A program made the translations under genes and the position numbers. Below are positions 56,735 through 64,000 of a stretch of DNA of 64,000 bases, piece by piece. The notes under the pieces are model-generated. The model saw only the letters and a list, made by a program, of their open reading frames with translations. It was not told the DNA's origin and did no database searches. The DNA lies in contig CM032667.1 in assembly GCA_019095985.1 (NCBI GenBank), positions 44,647,605 to 44,711,604 on the forward strand, read 5' to 3'. Each line of letters begins with the position of its first letter. Within the stretch, counting starts at the first letter, position 1. This DNA is from Streblospio benedicti. Taxonomy: Eukaryota; Annelida; Polychaeta; Spionida; Spionidae.

Positions 56735-56976
56735 ACTTATTTATTATACATCAATACACTGACAGCTCTTTCTACCTGCGTTATTAAACAACGGGTCACT
56801 AAATATATTTAAAAATTCCGAAAGTTATTCTGAAGTTTCTGAAGATCCGCGACATTTTATTGTCGAAACGTGTAAAATTTTATAACTTTAGGAATTTTTA
56901 GAAATATTTAGGACCCGTTGGATAATAAAGCAGCTAGAAAGAACTGCCAGTGTATTGATGTATATTAAATAAGTAT
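56735..56976. mobile_element. MITE with ~95 bp inverted arms
   Basis: The left arm (56735-56829) and right arm (56881-56976) are near-perfect reverse complements, containing ACATCAATACACTG and CAGTGTATTGATGT. The 50-bp centre carries CTGAAGA...GACA/TGTC...GAAACG, a layout reminiscent of a hammerhead core but with a changed first motif. It lies about 600 bp upstream of the ASB-like gene. Confidence 0.8.
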
Positions 56977-57439
56977 GAGAGGAGCTGCTACAGCTCAAAT
57001 ATTAAAGCTTGCAAACAAGAAATAACTTGACAATACAATAAATGGCTCGAAATGACGCAGATTCCGTGTGCTTTGAACGTGTCGGTTTGCACCCCTTATC
57101 CGATCGTTATTACAGGCATAGACTGAACGTGTCATCACAGCTAAACTGTGAACGCTTTTTTCATAAACGCACTAAAATTAAAACAATAAAATCAATGTAA
57201 TCAATATGAAGTGTTATAACTTAATTTGAACACAATAACAAGTTTTGGGATTCGCCAATGACATATCATCGACAGCGTAACCTCAACTGGGAACAAAGTT
57301 AGCCATCATTGGACGTAATCGACACACAGGTCGTGTTTTCTTCTCTCATTTTCTTTTCTATGGCAAACACGCTCCTCTCATTGTATTGGCAGAGCTGAAG
57401 ACGGGTTTGACAATCATAAGCTTCCATCTGACTATATCC

Positions 57440-57522
57440 AGTGGCCCTCAGACGGGACTCGAACTCACGACACCAACGTTGTGAGACCAGAATGATACCA
57501 TCATCCCAGACAGCTATGTCAA
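57440..57522 (-). mobile_element. tRNA-derived SINE fragment
   Basis: On the minus strand TAGCTGTCTGGGATGATGG, then GGTCTCACAACG, then GTCGTGAGTTCGAGTCCCG with a canonical B box. No 3' body was recognised. Confidence 0.55.
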
Positions 57523-60134
57523 TAGAGTGGAAGGGGCTTGCTTGCTATAGAAAAGAGAATGCGAGAAGACGTAAAAATTGTATCCAAAAGCAAACTTGGG
57601 AAAACACATTAGAAAACAAATTGTCTGGGCTGTATCTCCTAATCATGTCCCATTGCTTGTGATATTCAAGCGCCGCCGTTATAGCACGTAGATTGTACAT
57701 CATTCTTCCACTGTGTTCAGCTGTCGTTTGTGGAGGTGATTTTATCAAACAAACACCACTTATTGTTGTGCCGAGATGGATGGTGTGATCGGTCTTGCTG
57801 GATAATAATCCAACCCATTGCTCGCTTGCAATAACTCTGACACAATAGCTTACAACTTAAAGTGTCTGCGAGTTTCCTATTGACTTGGAAGACAGAATTG
57901 GCTGGATGATTTTATCTATGTATTCAAAAAATGATAAGAATATGTATATCACATGTCAGTATAATGAATTATTATTTGACTTGGCCCATTCAAATGGCCG
58001 ATGAAATAAAATCTACACTTAAGACCATCTCTCTATCAAGACCACATGCACTTAAAATCCCAAACAGATATGGAGAGACCAATCGGACCCTTCCCATGGG
58101 CAGTTTGATGGAGGGCCGCAGAGCTTGTAGAAACCCATTTTGTAAATTGTAAAGAAACAAAATATAAGTAATGCGTAAAAAAATTAAGATGAAGTAGTTT
58201 ATACTTTATTTTCCTATAGCTGTCAAGCCACTCAACTGATATGAGAATGAGAAGTCCTGCGACTCACTATGCATTCATCGTATCAAAAGCAAATGAAGGG
58301 CTATTCACACCTGACTGTCAGGATGAGACTACAAACACAATGCAAACTGAATGCGACGTTCTTGATTGTTGTTGCTGCCCTGTGAGCAGATAAGGATGAA
58401 TATTAACACGGGTGATGGACTGAAAACGATAATTGAGACGCGCTCACCACTGAACTCATACACCTTAATATGCCACCGAATAAGGAAGGATGTGCCCAGA
58501 CCATTTTTACCCTTCTATACAGTAATATAACAGCCACACAATACATGACTCACTGTCCTGTTTCTGTGTGCGGTTACATCGTGTAGAAGGTTGCATTGTG
58601 AATCCCTTTCTTTTACTTGGTCTTGGTCTGTGAACTTGTGACGGCTATTGCTAATGTTAGAATATTGCTTCGAACACTCATACTACACAGAGATATAGAA
58701 TGAAGACAATTTCTCTCACTTCGTCCGTTTCATAACATCCAAGTGTTCAATTCCTCTGTGCACCGTAGGTCTATATATACTACACATGGGAATCTTATTT
58801 ACAGTTGTAAATAATACAATGTTACAATATATTTTCATGGTTTGAAACAGACGAGGATTGAGACTGTTGTTGATCACAATAACTAGTGTGACTGTTGGGG
58901 AAGATTTGTGACCAAGAGAAGTAATTTTAATAAAAAGCAGATGTTTTTGCAGTAGGCTCTTGTGTATTACGACACATTCGGAGTATATCCCATTAGGAAC
59001 TGATGTGGCTGACGTGAAGTGATGATTCTAATCACATAATTACATCTATTGACATGCTTAGTCTTCGAAAACAACACTAATTAAAAACACCAACGCATTC
59101 TCCAACAAGCATCAATCCACCAGATTGGACGTCAGTCTACAGTGCCCTTTATAAAGCAAATAAAAAATCTTATACAGCAATTAGTGAAAATTTTACAACT
59201 TAAAATCACACCATCCAATAACACTCGAATTCACAGTTAGATAGAAATTTGGTACCAAACATTTATTAACCACAAAAGTTTGTGTAAATGTGTGAAATTT
59301 GATTATTCCTCCCATACAACCTCATCGGCCTGTACAGAAGGACGCACTATAAAAAAATGTTCATGCATGATGGTGTTCACAAAATGTGTTATAATAGGAA
59401 AACTATTGATGATAAAAATTTCATTTCAAAACATTCTTCATTGTTAATACAGTATAACGAACATTAGACATTAAAATACTGGTAATTGAATATATTCCCC
59501 TTATAAAGTTAATGGCCCCTTCAAGTGGTTAGGTTTAATACACAAAACACTGATGTGACAACCCCACCTTCGGCTGGAACACAAACATGAAAGCGCGTGG
59601 CGTTATTTATTGCACAAGGCCAATATCGCAGACTTTGCCGCCGTTAGAACTCTCCCCGATTCCAATAAGAGGCGCATGTTCAGCCAATCAGGCGGCGCCA
59701 CGTCATATTTCATCTCGCCTACACGCTGTCTGAGGTTCACATGGATCATTTCTGTGTCTCGGAATTGGCTCCTTCTTTTTAGAGTGATTTTCAATCGTCT
59801 GCCATCTTGAAACCAAAGAGAGGCTCAATGCCACCTGCCCAAAATCATGAAAGCGCACACGACATTTTGGCCATTGTTTAGATTATTACTGTTTGTGCAC
59901 TGGGAATTGGCTTCCTACTGCCAAACACTGAGAGGGGAATAATAAACCCAGGTAAATAATTGGTAAAACCAGTAAACTATGCAGCCACTGTTTGTTTCAG
60001 TCTAATATTCACGGAGGATAGGCTTTAACCAACTAGACCACGAGTATTTGTCTGTGGCAATTGCTAGAGACATTTGCTAAAGAAATCTTTGTTGACTAGG
60101 TCTACGATGTCTGACAGAAAATACAATGAAAAGC

Positions 60135-60300
60135 CAATGACAATCCGTCCAAATGATTTGTATTATGTGGTATAAAGCAGTAGGTCTCATGATTCTAAAT
60201 ATTATTATCATACCTGCTTTTCGTCTAGATATAAGTCTAAAGTACAAGTTTAAATATATTTTTTCCATCAATTTCGAACCTCACAGGTTCATTTCAAAAT
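60135..60300 (+). mobile_element. Half copy of the 44.9 kb foldback family
   Basis: Shares ATTATGTGGTAYAAAKCAGT, GGTCTCATRATTC, CCTGCTTTTC and TTTCGARCCTCACAGG with 44880-45020 in the same order; the right arm is missing. Confidence 0.7.
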
Positions 60301-61375
60301 TTAAAGACATATGAAAAATACGTACAACAACAATAAGATTACTAATTGGATAACAAATTGGTTACTATCTTTCTATCTAATTACGCATTGCATTGCAAGT
60401 CGTGTCTAATTTGGTTGATAATTGAAAACATGATTTTGAGGATGATTATCGTAATGCAATTCTTATTTATTTTTGTGATGATCGTAATGAACAAATTTAA
60501 CTACAGATTTTCTTGTGGTGGTGTTGAGTTTAGGTGCATATTTAAGCAGGCACAACACTATAGTTACTGACACATCCATGATACTGATATGGTGATAAAA
60601 AGTGACTGGAAGTTTTTGTCAGATCCTGAAAAACTTAGCTTTACATGCATAACCATATAACGTGGATGCAGAACCACATGAAATTCTTCAAAATGCTTTG
60701 TCGTCGTTTTCAAATTCACATTCTGGTGCTGACATGATATTCCTTGATGGCAACAAGAAATTTATGGATATACCTTAGAGTTGGTCCTTCAAAAACGTAC
60801 TAGGGGACGGGAAATCAAATAAGTACGTAAATGTAAATATAAATGTAAATGTGGTGGTTTATAGTCCTGATCCTATTCTGGCTCTCATGACTTTACAATT
60901 TACACCAGGTCATTAACACACTTATTGATCAGCATTTGATCAGTACTCGTATACTTGCATCGGTACCTGTACCTTAGATGGATCAATCAGTTATTTGCAG
61001 ACTAGATTCAATCATACAATTTCAGCGCATACTACGGAGCAGCTGCAAGATGCTAAATGCTTCAACCTTCGGTGCATTCAATGACCATTTGAATAACCGT
61101 TGGGCCACTGGGCCTAGATTTGTGGCCATTTATCTCAGATGCAAATGGTAACATTGTACACACATGGATACACAGATGGTGGATGTCTCCCCTCTACTAT
61201 ACTGCTGCCGACACTCCAATCATTCACCCCTGTGACAGGCAGACGCTGGCCTACTTTAACTAGGGTGTTACCAGACCTACAAGTGGCCGTCATGTCATCA
61301 GGACTCTCCAATTAACGCCCTTTCTCAGGGATTACAGTCTAGGGAAGAGCTATTCACCTCAGTAACGACCGGGCA

Positions 61376-61456
61376 ACATGAACGTAATACGTAGAGGGTA
61401 TTCACGGAAGATGTAAGACGTATTCACGTAGCACGTGAGACGTGTGAGACGTGATT
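61376..61456. repeat. ACGT minisatellite, ~22 bp unit
   Basis: Units such as ATTCACGTAGCACGTGAGAC and ATTCACGGAAGATGTAAGAC, about three and a half copies, related to the arrays at 1070 and 4396. Confidence 0.6.
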
Positions 61457-63539
61457 AGTGGTGTGAGGAGGCCATTCAGTCCATAACGACCTCCTCTTTG
61501 GTACAGACTGTCCCTCTCAGGGGTCATTGTGGTGGCAGGTTGGCGTGATTACAGTGGACAGTTGAGGAGCAGATACAGGTGAGGGGGCCGGTTCCTGTAT
61601 GATCGTGGTTGCAATAAATTGGAAGTATTACATATAGTATTTAATAAACACAAGGTTTGAGAATTGAGTTATAGCTAAGAAAACCCGTGGATGCAACCGT
61701 TGATAGAAAGGGTGTTTTCAACGAACAACAAATATAAAACCAGATTCTGGTTCTATTCAGTTCGGAAAAACAAATGAGTTTGCGCAACATTGTCACTCTT
61801 GATACTTTAGCTGATATATTTGATGAGATGGTGTATTCAAATCCGTCTCTTCTATCTATGGGCCCCCATGTCAAAGTTTGCTCACTCCCACTTCACTTTT
61901 AGTCCATATGTGCGTGCTGCCCTGCCCTTCACGACCCTACCGGCCACTCAAGTGTCAGCGACAGCAGCAGAGTGAGCCGTATTTGTGACCACTTACACAA
62001 ACCACTCAGGCAGATTCCCCAAATCAGTCCTGATTGGGCATTAAAGGGCTGTAATGGCGGCAAAACACAGCGTGGCCCGAACGTGGCACGCGAGGTGAGC
62101 ACGTCTGGCGTAACACGTCGATACGTGCGACGTACTACGCCAGGCTGCCAGGGACGCTCCCCGTCCATTTAATGCCACGGGGGCGGGCTCTTTAATCTGG
62201 TATTCAAGGATAATTGACAGTAAATGCGTTTAGAGCCAAGGCCATTGTTTATAGAGGTCACGTTAAGTGGCACTGGGGCTCAAATGGCCAGCTTTATGGT
62301 CAAACTGTCTTATAGTCTGCTATTTGGTGTGTGTTTTTTGCACTGTAGAGTGCACGCGAGCGTATTTAAAATAGTCTGCGTTATGGTGTGTGTTTTTCAC
62401 TGGGGAGTGCACGAGTAGAGAGCGTATTTCATGCTGGGGGTTAAGTGACTCAGGCATAAGTGGCGCTCTCTGAGCTCTACACGTCTTTTACAGTGTGCAT
62501 CCGTCATGACCTCTGACCTTAAACACTCATTCGTTAATCTTCTTTTCCAAAACAAACACGACATTGAAGTAGAAAATAGAGGTACATAAACTGCGCAGTC
62601 GCCAGTGGCGCCCTCCCAAAGGTCACGGGCATTACTGGAGACCGATCCTTATTTTAGCCCCTGCCAACCTCTAACGAGCGCCTTCTCCGAATGAAACGTA
62701 TAATTCTTTGAAAGTGAAGGTCAAATTACTGTCGTGATTTAGTGCTGCTTTTAGTTACCGGAAATAGATAAATCGGCGGCGGCGGCGGCAGGGGAAATCT
62801 GCTTCAGTTGGGGCAAAACAAATGAGTTTGTGTAAAATTGCCGCCACTCTAGACATAGTGCATTTGGAGCTTCATCTTTGCCGATCTGCGGGTGTGTTTA
62901 GTTGGGCTTTTAGTCACCAGGCGGCGTGACAATCTCTCAAAATTTTATTGCAATTTCTGATATTGTGACTGTGTTTTTAAGTGACGCCGACAAGCATTTG
63001 GTCTTCTTATGCTAATATGACTGTGATTCCATGAGCATCTGCAGTGCTACAAATTCGTGTCGCACCATCGCCCGTCGTCTGCCAACATTCGAATACCGAT
63101 CTGTGCGACATGAACGATCGCGGCGTGTCGAACCGTCACTTATAGGTGAGGATAAAGGTGCAAAACAACAGCAGGATTGCAACTTGCGGGTTTCTAAACG
63201 ACTGAGCGTCACCTACTTTGGACAGTAGTTGTTAATCTCCACAGATGCAGCGTCTCCCACATTTCCATGCAAAGTTTTTCTTGCCATGTGCGCATACAAA
63301 ACCCCATACTTATCTATTCGGGCTGGTTACTTATTGAAAATAACCATGAACATGGACTTTGAAGGCTGTGTTAATGAGAAAACCGTGAAACAAACGATGA
63401 CAAAACTCAGGCTTTTCTGAAAACCTGAATTGTCATTGATCAGGTTCCAGCATTCCCTTTGTATCTTCATTTTGCGTGAAGACCGTGCGGGGGTTTCCGC
63501 TTCCGCCGATAAGACCCCCCCCTTGAGACCCCCCCACCC

Positions 63540-63725
63540 CCACATGCACTAATGGTGAGGCATCTCCGCGGAAGCACGGCGCTGGCGGATTAGCTGTCGT
63601 GGTGACGAGCTACTGACCCAATCAGTCCCCTGGACGCGGATACGGGCTGTTAGGGCTGACAGCCGCCGCGTGTGTATGCGGCTTATTATCCGATAATCAA
63701 GTTATTAGTGGGACACGGCTGCTCG
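63540..63725. promoter_or_regulatory. GC-rich block with GATA and CCAAT-type sites
   Basis: Unusually CpG-rich for the region, with GGCGGATTAGC, CCCAATCAG and the GATA palindrome TTATCCGATAA. A regulatory role is a guess from composition. Confidence 0.2.
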
Positions 63726-64000
63726 GAATAGAAAAAAATATTCGTCTGAACCCACTATGTTTTAATGAAAATTATAGTTTATTTCTTTCGAACATGATGC
63801 ATTAGACTCCCCTATAGAAAACACCCCTATAAAAGATCATCGCGATGATAAAACCATTTCATGTTGTCCAGAGCAAATGCTGGTTATGTTTGTTGCATCC
63901 ATCCTGTTTATTTGTTACAGGGGTAGTGTTTACGTCCACTTGCCGTGCCGAGTAGCGCCAATCTAGTGGCTGCCTGCTGTGCACTCATCAGAAGCCTCTT

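Larger units (their letters stand above)
56980..63530. other. No gene seen
   Basis: Mostly AT-rich. GC-richer patches at 59560-59770 (with GCCAATCAGGCGGCGCCACG) and 62770 (a short CGG run) may be regulatory. Confidence 0.5.

Overview
This is a stretch of metazoan nuclear DNA, gene-poor, intron-bearing and full of short interspersed and tandem repeats. Two protein-coding genes can be supported, both on the minus strand. The first is a seven-exon class A (rhodopsin-family) GPCR at 41212-47767, with GT/AG junctions at every intron and consistent phases. The second is a single-exon ankyrin-repeat protein with a C-terminal SOCS-box-like segment (ASB type) at 55176-56138. The gene style, very high polymorphism and repeat types suggest a marine invertebrate. 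A tandem copy of an exon/intron boundary, as in the 'mirage' minisatellites I recall from amphioxus introns, makes a lancelet my first guess. A hemichordate, mollusc or brachiopod is not excluded.

Layout. 1-20 kb: no supported gene; pogo/Tigger-like MITEs of about 185 bp, a 21-22 bp minisatellite built on ACGT cores, a roughly 65 bp minisatellite seen at four loci, two CAG tracts and an uninterrupted (TG) tract of 259 bp. 20-27 kb: a TATA-containing promoter candidate, a degenerate duplication and a foldback element. 27-30 kb: a 100-N gap flanked on both sides by copies of the same ~0.8 kb sequence, followed by a third copy in which blocks of unique sequence are replaced by CA, TA and ATGT repeats, lying between ~130 bp inverted arms. 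30.2-31.9 kb: a GC-rich island with a retroelement-like fossil and several perfect hairpins. 32-41 kb: AT-rich, with a small palindromic element, tRNA-like SINE pieces and one doubtful ORF. 41-48 kb: the GPCR gene, whose introns carry minisatellites, duplications and foldback elements right against the exons. 48-55 kb: repeats and a possible promoter with two RFX X-box motifs. 55-56 kb: the ASB-like gene. 56-64 kb: a MITE with long inverted arms, SINE pieces and GC-richer blocks that may be regulatory.

The two genes show no sign of working together: one is a membrane receptor, the other a probable Cullin-5 ubiquitin ligase adaptor. No RNA gene, CRISPR array or operon was found. The least expected observations are the GPCR reading-frame break in a C/G run, the copied exon 2 splice-donor region, the ACGT minisatellite that forms the end of the GPCR coding sequence, and the microsatellite-overwritten copy at 29.2-29.7 kb.
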